Positions 1 to 6,348 of a stretch of DNA of 6,624 bases are shown here, in pieces. The position numbers and the translations under genes are program-made. Numbering within the stretch: position 1 is the first letter of the stretch; every line of letters begins with the position of its first letter. The notes beneath the pieces were generated by a model. It searched no databases. It had not been told where the DNA came from and saw nothing but the letters and a program-made list of their open reading frames with translations. Source of the DNA: Chlamydiia bacterium (GTDB taxonomy: Bacteria > Chlamydiota > Chlamydiia > Chlamydiales > Simkaniaceae); NCBI GenBank assembly GCA_020440405.1, contig JAGROF010000138.1, forward strand, positions 1 to 6,624, written 5' to 3'.

Positions 1-536
1 AAGTATCTTTCGATATCGACGCCAACGGTATCTTGCACGTTCATGCCAAGGACAAAGGCACGGGTAAGGAACAGTCCATCCGTATTACAGCGCCAACTAA
101 ATTGTCCGATGAAGAAATCGATAAGATGGTTAAGGAAGCTGAGCAGTACGCTGAAGAGGATAAGAAGAAAAAAGAAGAGGTTGAAATCCGGAACAAAGGG
201 GATAGCCTCATCTTCCAAGCTGAAAAAGCCCTTAAGGACTATAAGGATAAAATCCCTGATCACTTAGCGAAAGAGATTCAAACACGGATCGATAACGTGA
301 AAAAAACCCTTGAAGGAACCGATATCGGCGCGATTAACGCATCAGCTGAGGAACTTAACACCTACATCCAAAAGATTGGGGAAGAGATCCAAAAGCAAGG
401 AGGCGCCCAGCCTGGTGCGGAAGGGGGAATGCCCCCTCCTCCCCGAGGAGAAGCCCCCGGGCAAGAACCTCCAAAGGATGACCATTCCGACATCGAGGAA
501 GCCGAAGTCGAAATCCTCGACGAGGACGACAAGTAA
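1..536 (+). CDS. dnaK: DnaK (Hsp70) molecular chaperone, C-terminal 177 residues (5' end outside window)
   Basis: This is the 3' end of an Hsp70 gene; the reading frame is open from base 3 to the TAA at 534-536. Hsp70 is a cytoplasmic ATP-dependent chaperone that works with DnaJ and GrpE. The visible part starts in the last strands of the substrate-binding beta-sandwich ([20 protein letters not shown]). It continues through the helical lid, with the conserved stretches [14 protein letters not shown] and [13 protein letters not shown]. It ends in a disordered tail rich in Gly, Pro, Glu and Asp that includes a PPPP run, and closes on an acidic stretch ending in EDDK, comparable to the acidic end of other bacterial DnaKs. 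The ATPase domain is not in the window. A hairpin terminator follows 5 nt after the stop, so dnaK is the last gene of its transcript. The next gene is convergent. Oddities are minor: His replaces the usual Ser in the HVSAKDK motif, and the tail is proline-rich. Identification is near certain. Confidence 0.98.
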   Translation, partial: VSFDIDANGILHVHAKDKGTGKEQSIRITAPTKLSDEEIDKMVKEAEQYAEEDKKKKEEVEIRNKGDSLIFQAEKALKDYKDKIPDHLAKEIQTRIDNVKKTLEGTDIGAINASAEELNTYIQKIGEEIQKQGGAQPGAEGGMPPPPRGEAPGQEPPKDDHSDIEEAEVEILDEDDK

Positions 537-541
537 TGCTT

Positions 542-573
542 AAAAGGCTCGCTCAAAAAGCGAGCCTTTTTTT
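542..573 (+). terminator. Rho-independent terminator of dnaK
   Basis: A perfect 11-bp inverted repeat (AAAAGGCTCGC at 542-552 with GCGAGCCTTTT at 560-570) encloses a 7-nt loop. On the plus strand it runs into a seven-T tract (567-573). This is a textbook intrinsic terminator starting 5 nt after the dnaK stop. On the minus strand the same hairpin lies directly after the stop of the GH3 gene (572-574), but the T run there is only four bases before AAGC. It may therefore terminate that gene too, though less efficiently. Confidence 0.93.
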
Positions 574-1714
574 ATTCTTGTATCGACTCAATCAGGGTAA
601 TGGCTTCAGGGGGATGAAGCTGATCCATTAAATTATCGGGAAAGGGCGTGAAACGATTTTGATGAAGGCCGAGTTTTTCTTTCATTTGAAGGACCTTTAG
701 CACATGACGGTCGAGGACCTCTTCAGGGATTTTTTGGAGTGCCTCGATGACTGCAGGAATAAGTTCCGTTAAGATCCCCTGCACATCATCATAGCGATGG
801 GCGCCGTAAAGCAGGAGATCGTGCCCCGCTAAGAGGGCTTGGGTGGCAATTTCACCGGCGGTATAATGCTCACTCAGCGCTTTCATATTGAGCGCATCGG
901 TAATAATAAGTCCTTCGAATCCCCACTCCTTTTGGAGAAGATTGGTCACGATACGTTTCGACAGGGTTGCAGGGACGTCGGGATCCAAAGCGGGAAGCAT
1001 AAGATGCCCTGTCATGATGGCATCCACCCCTGATACGATTGCTTGCTTAAAGGGAACAAATTCGATGGTCTCCAGATGGTCACGGGAATGGGGAATGCGG
1101 GGAAGCCCTTTATGGGAATCGGTATCGGTATCTCCGTGCCCAGGAAAATGCTTCGCACAGGTTAACACTCCTCCTTGTTGCATCCCTTGAATCATTGCTT
1201 TGCCACATTGAGCCACGGCTTGAGGATCGGCGCCAAAGGCGCGCACCCCAATAATCGGATTGTCAGGATTGTTATTCACATCGACAACAGGAGCAAAATT
1301 TAGGTGAATTCCCACGAGGTGGCATTGTTTTCCGATCCAAGTTCCCACTTCATGAATCCGGTCAGGATGACGTCCTAAGATAGCATTCTTCGGAAAGGAT
1401 AGTGTCTCTTCCATCCGCATGCCAAGCCCCCATTCGGCATCTCCGGTGCAAAGGAGGGGAAGCTTCGCCTCTTCTTGCAAGGTATTGAGAAAAGGGATTT
1501 GCTGCAGGGGATGCCCTTGTTTCACTAAGATCGCGCCGATATGGTATTTTTTCAGAGTCGCACGCAAGGTATCACTTTCGTAGCGGGGGCACGCAGGAAT
1601 AACGATCATTTGTCCAATTTTTTCTTGAAAACTGAGCTCCGACAGGGTCTTTTCAGCCCACCCTCCATAGAGAGATGTGAGGAAAAGAAGGGGTAAAATA
1701 AAAAGTTTATACAT
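572..1714 (-). CDS. nagZ: Exported family 3 glycoside hydrolase, beta-N-acetylhexosaminidase (NagZ-like)
   Basis: This 380-residue single-domain GH3 enzyme is predicted to release terminal beta-N-acetylglucosamine, most likely from peptidoglycan fragments. The NagZ signature KHFPGHGDTDTDSHKGLP begins at residue 188; its DSH (Asp199/His201) matches the Asp-His acid/base dyad known in NagZ enzymes. Asp273 in IITDALNM is the expected nucleophile. Other family landmarks are DAEWGLGMR, FAPVVDVNNNP and the RAFGADP segment. I chose the ATG at 1714 over the in-frame ATG at 1747. It is preceded by AGGAG with a 9-nt gap, and it places a hydrophobic signal peptide (MYKLFILPLLFL to GWA, likely cleavage after Ala20) at the very N-terminus. 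There is no lipobox Cys, so a periplasmic soluble location is inferred. E. coli NagZ is cytoplasmic, so the export signal is notable. The DAEWGLGMR and DVNNNP wording recalls exported Bacteroidetes-type GH3 proteins. The gene is convergent with dnaK and divergent from the USP gene. Another exo-beta-glycosidase specificity is possible; GH3 membership is secure. Confidence 0.9.
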   Translation of the reverse strand: MYKLFILPLLFLTSLYGGWAEKTLSELSFQEKIGQMIVIPACPRYESDTLRATLKKYHIGAILVKQGHPLQQIPFLNTLQEEAKLPLLCTGDAEWGLGMRMEETLSFPKNAILGRHPDRIHEVGTWIGKQCHLVGIHLNFAPVVDVNNNPDNPIIGVRAFGADPQAVAQCGKAMIQGMQQGGVLTCAKHFPGHGDTDTDSHKGLPRIPHSRDHLETIEFVPFKQAIVSGVDAIMTGHLMLPALDPDVPATLSKRIVTNLLQKEWGFEGLIITDALNMKALSEHYTAGEIATQALLAGHDLLLYGAHRYDDVQGILTELIPAVIEALQKIPEEVLDRHVLKVLQMKEKLGLHQNRFTPFPDNLMDQLHPPEAITLIESIQE

Positions 1715-1723
1715 ATTAAAAAA

Positions 1724-1728
1724 CTCCT
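1724..1728 (-). promoter_or_regulatory. Ribosome binding site deciding the GH3 start
   Basis: On the minus strand AGGAG stands 9 nt before the ATG at 1714. It lies inside the longer reading frame that would start at 1747, where no comparable site is seen upstream. Together with the signal peptide this supports the shorter protein. Confidence 0.8.
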
Positions 1729-1729
1729 G

Positions 1730-1738
1730 TGGTATACT
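1730..1738 (+). promoter_or_regulatory. Candidate extended -10 promoter for the USP gene
   Basis: TGGTATACT at 1730-1738 is an extended -10 element (TGn plus TATACT). There is no good -35 at the usual distance; the best is TACATA at 1710-1715, with three of six matches. The predicted start point is near 1745, leaving a leader of about 37 nt. The element lies in the 5' leader of the divergent GH3 gene. Plausible but unproven. Confidence 0.42.
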
Positions 1739-1760
1739 CGCTGGCAAAATTCAGGGCGTA

Positions 1761-1788
1761 AGTATAAGTAGGTAAAAAAAAATGTCAA
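1761..1788 (-). promoter_or_regulatory. Candidate sigma-70-type promoter for the GH3 gene
   Basis: On the minus strand a perfect -35 hexamer TTGACA (1788-1783) is followed after 16 nt by TATACT (1766-1761), five of six matches to the -10 consensus. The predicted start point is near 1754, giving a leader of about 40 nt that contains the AGGAG site. The -35 box overlaps the start codon of the divergent USP gene. The match is strong, but the start point is inferred only. Confidence 0.6.
1765..1773 (+). promoter_or_regulatory. Ribosome binding site of the USP gene
   Basis: TAAGTAGGT differs at one position from the ideal anti-16S complement TAAGGAGGT and ends 8 nt before the ATG at 1782. It supports that start, and overlaps the -10 box proposed for the opposite strand. 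Confidence 0.65.
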
Positions 1789-4424
1789 CTTCAGCATTAA
1801 CCCCAGTGACGATTCCCACTGAGAGGAATGTCATTCCCCAACCCAAAGTGGGCAATACGGATTTGATGACCGAGTGGTGGGACTGGATCTGCAGTTTCTT
1901 TATTTCCCCTTCAGAAGTCCGATTATTAGATCGCGTGATCCCTATCGAATCTTCTGCTGATTTTCAACTCTTTCGTTCTTATGTGGGAAATATTGGACGT
2001 GACCTTGTTGAAATCGCAGCCCTTGACCCTAGTCGCCTAGCAGACCGTCAAAAAGGGATTCGCATGCTGGCTGTAGAAAGTGTAATGGAAGGGTATGCAA
2101 AAACTTGGATGGCTGAGCACAAAACCTATGACTACACCAGCGTGAATGCACTTTTTGCACAAGCAAGAGGCTTGCGCGACAAAGTGATGGGACATGCCGA
2201 GACGATCCCTTTCCACGTTCCTGAGGCTCCTAAGAGCCCTGTTTCAACAGTTTCCAGCGTATCTCCAGGAATGGTGAATAAAGGGAATACCTGCTATCTT
2301 GCCTCTCTTTTCCAAGGGATCCTTGGAGACCCTGTCACACGCCGTTGGATCGTCGATGCAGAGTTTCGTTTGGATCCTTTTGCCCATGGCGAATTCAATC
2401 AAGATGACCTTGCCGTTTTTGTGCGTGTTTTGAAAGAATGCGCCTCCGAATATGAAGAGGCTCAAAGGCAGGGAGAAACAAAGCCTTTTCAATTTTTGGC
2501 AAAACTTCGCTCTGCTCTCGATCCCCTTGTGACTACGATTAAACTTTCCAACGGAAAACAAGAAGACCCTTCAGAGGTTTTGGCTGCCCTTCTTCGGAAC
2601 CTAAATCCCGAAGGGAATCCCCTCTTTAGCCAAATGCTCGAATATAAAGTCTTTAAGCTGGGGGAAGGGCAGGAAGAGCGACTTGTTGCAGGAAAAGAAG
2701 CGCTTGAAGCCTTTGAGGGTTTTGTCATTAGACTAGAAGCCGAAGGGATTGAGGGAGAAGGTGTCGCCGAGGGATTAAAAGCCTACCTTCTTGCGATTGA
2801 TCCGGAAACAGACTACTCTGAACTCAACGATGTCCCTGGCATCTTAAAAGCCGTCCTTGTGAAATGGACTCAGGTGACAGAAGAGATGTATCGCCAAACC
2901 CTACTTGTCAATCAAGAAACAGACTTAAGACGTAACTATCCTACGCAAAGTGCCTATGAAAAACGTGTGGCAGCAATTGAAGCCGATATTCTCGCCAAAG
3001 TCGAAAACAACCTGCAGAAAGTCCAAAGAATTATTTCTGAAAATTCTTTAGAACAGCTCATCGCTTGGGTTAAAGATGATATCCGTACGCGGAAGGATTT
3101 CCCTTTGCAGATTGAAAGCCAATGGAAAAACGTCATTGTTACGGAAAAAGAAGCCCTGCGGAAAGTAACGCTTAATGGCCATACAGATTCGAATGCTTTT
3201 GAAGCCTTCCTTGAGCAAGCCTTCTTTGAAACAGAGAGTGGTTATTGTCAATACCACCAACAAACTGCTCATGATGTGAAGCTAGAAATCGCGCAGAAAG
3301 AATTTGGATTTGAAGAGACTCCTGCATATTTCTTTTTGCAGCTGTGTCGGAATGCACACCGCGGCGGCGCAAGCGGAGGATACAAGGAAACGAAAAAGGT
3401 CTATCTGGAAGAAACTTTCTATCTTGATCCCCGGTTTACTCGGGATGGAAAAGGGGGAGAGTACGAGGTCCGCTGGGCATGCGTCCATCTTGGAGGATCT
3501 GCGGATGGAGGGCACTATGTCAACTACCGCAAATGTGGAGAACAGTGGTACCGCTTTGATGACAGCACTGCCTCCCCTGCTTCTAAAGAGGAAGTGGGAA
3601 GAATTTTGCAGGATTGCTGCCTTATCTTTGCCAGTCGAACCGACGAAGAAATTCCTGTCGAAGAAATTCAAAGAAGAATTGCCGCGCGGAAAGAAGCGGC
3701 TCTTGGGAAAGATAACGAGAGACGCTTTGAAGAGATCAAGCGCTCCCAATTTGGGGAAACTAAAGAGACCAGCTTACTGTATCTCTTCAGCCAAGAGCTT
3801 TCGAGATCGGTGCCTACTCTTGCAACTCTACAAAAAATTTACCAAGAGCTAGCCCTCCTGAGATCAGGATTCATCCCCTTCATTGAATTTACCTTGAGAC
3901 ATCATGCAGTCCTTGAAAAAACGCCCATTGAACAACAACTCCTTAAGTTGAAAGAGATTCGACACGTCTGTGAAAAAGCTTTGATTGCAGCTGTCAACAG
4001 TCATATTGTGGCACAGTATGTGGAAATCCGCGAGCAGCGTCGCCGCTTTGCTTTAGAAGATATCCACCGCAGGACCATTGAAGAAGCTTCTTTAAGCACC
4101 GCCAGCAGCAGAATGGAAAAAGTTGTTGACGCCTTGAGACATGAAAATCAAGTGATTGAATATCTTCTGACGCTCGATGCTCTCCCTGGTGGAGATGTCC
4201 TCCTCTTAATGGAAACATTCTCCCCTGCTCTAAAAGGCAAGTACGAAAAAGTCTGGGCAGTCTGGCGAGAAGAACAAGCAGCGCACTCTATAGCTGAGGC
4301 TCTAGAAGAAATCCGCCGTCAAAATACTGAAAAGCTTGAGCCTGCTCAAGCCTTAGCTGAACAAATTCGAAAAGTTTCCTTTGAATTGTGTGTTCAAGTC
4401 AATGAGCTCCTACAAACCTTATAA
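1782..4424 (+). CDS. Eukaryotic-type ubiquitin-specific protease (USP/peptidase C19), putative secreted deubiquitinase effector
   Basis: This 880-residue protein is predicted to be a cysteine protease that removes ubiquitin from host proteins. The USP landmarks occur in the family order. The Cys box GMVNKGNTCYLASLFQ has nucleophile Cys171 and oxyanion-hole candidate Asn166. KQEDPSEVLAALL (259-271) corresponds to the family's QQDAxEFLxxLL box. AYFFLQLCRN (515-524) matches the position of LILxLKRF. The His box follows GEYEVRWACVHLGGS and reads GGHYVNYRK, with His578; then WYRFDDS gives Asp593 as the third catalytic residue. The spacing from His to Asp and the following KEE motif fit known USPs. 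The 407 residues between Cys171 and His578 exceed a minimal USP core, and a charged helical stretch (about 300-470) looks inserted. No CxxC pairs of the USP zinc ribbon are present. Residues 1-160 (Ser/Thr/Pro-rich start, then a WWDWICSFF cluster) and 620-880 (charged, helical, coiled-coil-like) match no domain I recognise. There is no Sec signal; type III secretion is inferred, not shown. Frame and codon use appear intact, so it is probably functional. Confidence 0.9.
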   Translation: MSTSALTPVTIPTERNVIPQPKVGNTDLMTEWWDWICSFFISPSEVRLLDRVIPIESSADFQLFRSYVGNIGRDLVEIAALDPSRLADRQKGIRMLAVESVMEGYAKTWMAEHKTYDYTSVNALFAQARGLRDKVMGHAETIPFHVPEAPKSPVSTVSSVSPGMVNKGNTCYLASLFQGILGDPVTRRWIVDAEFRLDPFAHGEFNQDDLAVFVRVLKECASEYEEAQRQGETKPFQFLAKLRSALDPLVTTIKLSNGKQEDPSEVLAALLRNLNPEGNPLFSQMLEYKVFKLGEGQEERLVAGKEALEAFEGFVIRLEAEGIEGEGVAEGLKAYLLAIDPETDYSELNDVPGILKAVLVKWTQVTEEMYRQTLLVNQETDLRRNYPTQSAYEKRVAAIEADILAKVENNLQKVQRIISENSLEQLIAWVKDDIRTRKDFPLQIESQWKNVIVTEKEALRKVTLNGHTDSNAFEAFLEQAFFETESGYCQYHQQTAHDVKLEIAQKEFGFEETPAYFFLQLCRNAHRGGASGGYKETKKVYLEETFYLDPRFTRDGKGGEYEVRWACVHLGGSADGGHYVNYRKCGEQWYRFDDSTASPASKEEVGRILQDCCLIFASRTDEEIPVEEIQRRIAARKEAALGKDNERRFEEIKRSQFGETKETSLLYLFSQELSRSVPTLATLQKIYQELALLRSGFIPFIEFTLRHHAVLEKTPIEQQLLKLKEIRHVCEKALIAAVNSHIVAQYVEIREQRRRFALEDIHRRTIEEASLSTASSRMEKVVDALRHENQVIEYLLTLDALPGGDVLLLMETFSPALKGKYEKVWAVWREEQAAHSIAEALEEIRRQNTEKLEPAQALAEQIRKVSFELCVQVNELLQTL

Positions 4425-6338
4425 GAATCGTCCAAAGATTCGGGTCAGATCATTATACGTCAAGTAAATGAAGAGGAAGATCAGAAGGGCCACGAAAGGA
4501 ATCACCATCCGTTGCATGGCCTTTGCCGTTAGAGGTTTTCTCCGAATCTTTTCGAGGAGCGAGAAGCAGATATGCCCGCCATCCAGAACAGGGATGGGGA
4601 GGAGATTCAGAACCCCTAGGTTGAGGCTAATTGCCCCCAACCAAAACAACGCTTCTTTCACACCAATCCCCCAGCTTTGCTGCATCACCTGAACAATAAA
4701 GACCGGTCCCCCAAACTGCTTAGGAGCTAGGGAGCCTGAAAAGAGAGCCGTCAAATTGCGAGCAATCTCATTAAAGACGCTTCCAAATAGCGCAAAAGGA
4801 TTGGGGTTATAGTTGACCAAACGATCGGTTAGCGCGACTCCTAAAATCAATCGGTTTTGGTACTGATCAAGTTCGCGCTGCGCCTGTTCCCGCTCTTCAG
4901 GATCTGTGATCTTATGAATCGCTTCTTGCCCTTTGGCTAAAGACTCTTGAAAAGCTTTGGTCTCCTTTTCTGTCATCGGGAAGTCTTTTAGGCGGATAGG
5001 AGTCACGGGATTTAGAAGATGAAAATTCCCACTTTCTCGAAGAGGCTCTGCTTGCCCAATCGAATGGATCATCGGCTGCAAGGCCTCCCAGTCGGTTCCC
5101 TTTAAAAAGGTCTGGTCTTCATTTTTCCATGATAAGAACGCATTTTTCTCGTCCCGCTTGACGATCACTTGAACATGGGGCGTTTGCAACCGTTTTAACA
5201 AGTCAATGGTATGGGAAACAGGAATACCATCGATGGCTACAATACGGTCTCCACTTTGCAGCATAGCATCCAGTTGAGAGGTTTTATGGATCGAAGAAGC
5301 GCGAGAAAACTTTGAGTCTTCATCGACAAAGTAGAGGCCATTTTGGACCCTCAAATCATAAGAGAGGGCATAGGGAATGAAAACGGGAGACTTTCCATAG
5401 AGACCAGCTTCATACTGCCAGTCGCTCATTTCGACTGCATCTTCTGAAGAGAGTCTCAGATCTTTAACAGGAACGCGAGGCACTTTAGCAAGAAATCGCT
5501 GTCCCCCTCTTTCCACGGTCAAAAAGGCTTTGTTGCTATTGAGCACATGGGAGAGCTGCTCATTAGAAAAAATGAGCTCGCCATTGACCCAAATGATCCG
5601 ATCTTGAGGTTGAATCCCGCTGTGTGCCATGGGAAGATTTTCATAGCGCGGCTCCTGATAAATTAAGTAACTGGCAGGAGCAAGAACACCAATTGTCTTC
5701 ATTCCCTTTTGAATGATCGGGCTTTCGTAGGGGGTGACCGTATAGTCATAGGGGGTCTTTTGCTGGGTGAAGTAGTCGATTTTTACCCCTTCGACATTTG
5801 CAGGATGACCATTGACAATCGCTGCATAAAGGAGGTCTTTATACCCTTCAAACGGTTCCTTATTGTACTCTAAAATCGCATCCCCTGGGCGGATTCCTTT
5901 TTGGTACAGCTCAGAATGGGGATCGACATACCCAATGAGTTGAGTAAACTGGGAAAAGGGCTTTTCTCGCCCTCCAAATCCCCAAATCACTGTGAATACA
6001 AGCAGAGCAAACACAAGATTCACGATCGGGCCCGCAAGGGCTACCTTAATACGTGCCCAGGGTTTTTTAGAATAAAACCCATTGGGAACCTCATAAGGTT
6101 CTAAGTCTCCTTCCTTCTCCATCCCTGCAATCCGCACATATCCTCCAAAAAAAAGAGGGCAAAACTGCCACTTTACCCCTTTTCGCATCCAGCTAAATAG
6201 GGGTTTCCCAAACCCGATGCTAAACACTTCGACCTTCATGCCATTGCGACGGGCTACGATATAATGGCCCAGCTCATGGATGAAAACAAGAAGATTAAGT
6301 CCGAGAAGGGCTAGGATGATATAAAAAATGCTTTGCAA
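4419..6338 (-). CDS. rseP: RseP-type intramembrane site-2 zinc metalloprotease with three PDZ-like segments
   Basis: This 639-residue inner-membrane protease belongs to family M50B, which cleaves transmembrane segments of regulators such as anti-sigma factors and also remnant signal peptides. The first membrane helix (about 3-20) runs into HELGH (His21, Glu22, His25), the zinc and catalytic site. Helix two (about 97-119) contains the GPIVNLV motif. A large periplasmic part holds PDZ-like segments near 132-200, 217-290 and 355-395, each with a GD/QD-R/A-I core (PGDAILEYN, PQDRIIWVN, SGDRIVAID). A charged linker (about 450-490) follows. Helix three carries NLLPIPVLDGG with the third zinc ligand Asp586, and a last helix spans about 611-627. 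Chlamydial RseP has the same length class and three PDZ-like cores; E. coli RseP is about 450 residues with two. The start is TTG: AGGA lies 4 nt upstream, and the next Met (residue 34) would delete the active site. The gene follows dxr by 7 nt, so co-transcription and translational coupling are likely. Its substrate cannot be read from the sequence. Confidence 0.96.
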   Translation of the reverse strand: MQSIFYIILALLGLNLLVFIHELGHYIVARRNGMKVEVFSIGFGKPLFSWMRKGVKWQFCPLFFGGYVRIAGMEKEGDLEPYEVPNGFYSKKPWARIKVALAGPIVNLVFALLVFTVIWGFGGREKPFSQFTQLIGYVDPHSELYQKGIRPGDAILEYNKEPFEGYKDLLYAAIVNGHPANVEGVKIDYFTQQKTPYDYTVTPYESPIIQKGMKTIGVLAPASYLIYQEPRYENLPMAHSGIQPQDRIIWVNGELIFSNEQLSHVLNSNKAFLTVERGGQRFLAKVPRVPVKDLRLSSEDAVEMSDWQYEAGLYGKSPVFIPYALSYDLRVQNGLYFVDEDSKFSRASSIHKTSQLDAMLQSGDRIVAIDGIPVSHTIDLLKRLQTPHVQVIVKRDEKNAFLSWKNEDQTFLKGTDWEALQPMIHSIGQAEPLRESGNFHLLNPVTPIRLKDFPMTEKETKAFQESLAKGQEAIHKITDPEEREQAQRELDQYQNRLILGVALTDRLVNYNPNPFALFGSVFNEIARNLTALFSGSLAPKQFGGPVFIVQVMQQSWGIGVKEALFWLGAISLNLGVLNLLPIPVLDGGHICFSLLEKIRRKPLTAKAMQRMVIPFVALLIFLFIYLTYNDLTRIFGRFL

Positions 6339-6342
6339 GGTG

Positions 6343-6348
6343 TCCTCA
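6343..6348 (-). promoter_or_regulatory. Ribosome binding site of rseP overlapping the dxr stop codon
   Basis: On the minus strand TGAGGA comprises the TGA stop of dxr followed by GGA, 4 nt before the TTG start of rseP. This supports the unusual start and suggests that ribosomes finishing dxr re-initiate on rseP. Confidence 0.6.

Noticed and set aside
1715..1747. An upstream in-frame ATG at 1747 extending the GH3 protein by 11 residues
   Set aside because: It would place a polar stretch with two Pro before the signal peptide, has no comparable ribosome site, and would put the good AGGAG site inside the coding sequence.
1741..1768. Alternative plus-strand promoter CTGGCA-16-TATAAG for the USP gene
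   Set aside because: The hexamers are acceptable, but the start point would fall near 1775, after the TAAGTAGGT site, leaving an almost leaderless message. The extended -10 at 1730-1738 fits better.
3646..3685. Short direct repeat GAAGAAATTC within the USP gene
   Set aside because: It is two copies of a 10-mer made of common Glu/Ile codons in a charged helical segment; coding bias explains it.
3282..3749. A 155-codon open frame on the minus strand opposite the USP His box
   Set aside because: It is antisense to a conserved catalytic region and shows no recognisable protein features; treated as a chance open frame.
3304..3852. A 182-codon open frame on the plus strand overlapping the USP gene in another frame
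   Set aside because: It lies wholly inside the region encoding the USP His box and its flank, shows no recognisable motif, and is very rich in Lys, Arg and Ser, as expected of a shifted reading of Glu/Lys-rich codons. The USP frame explains the sequence.
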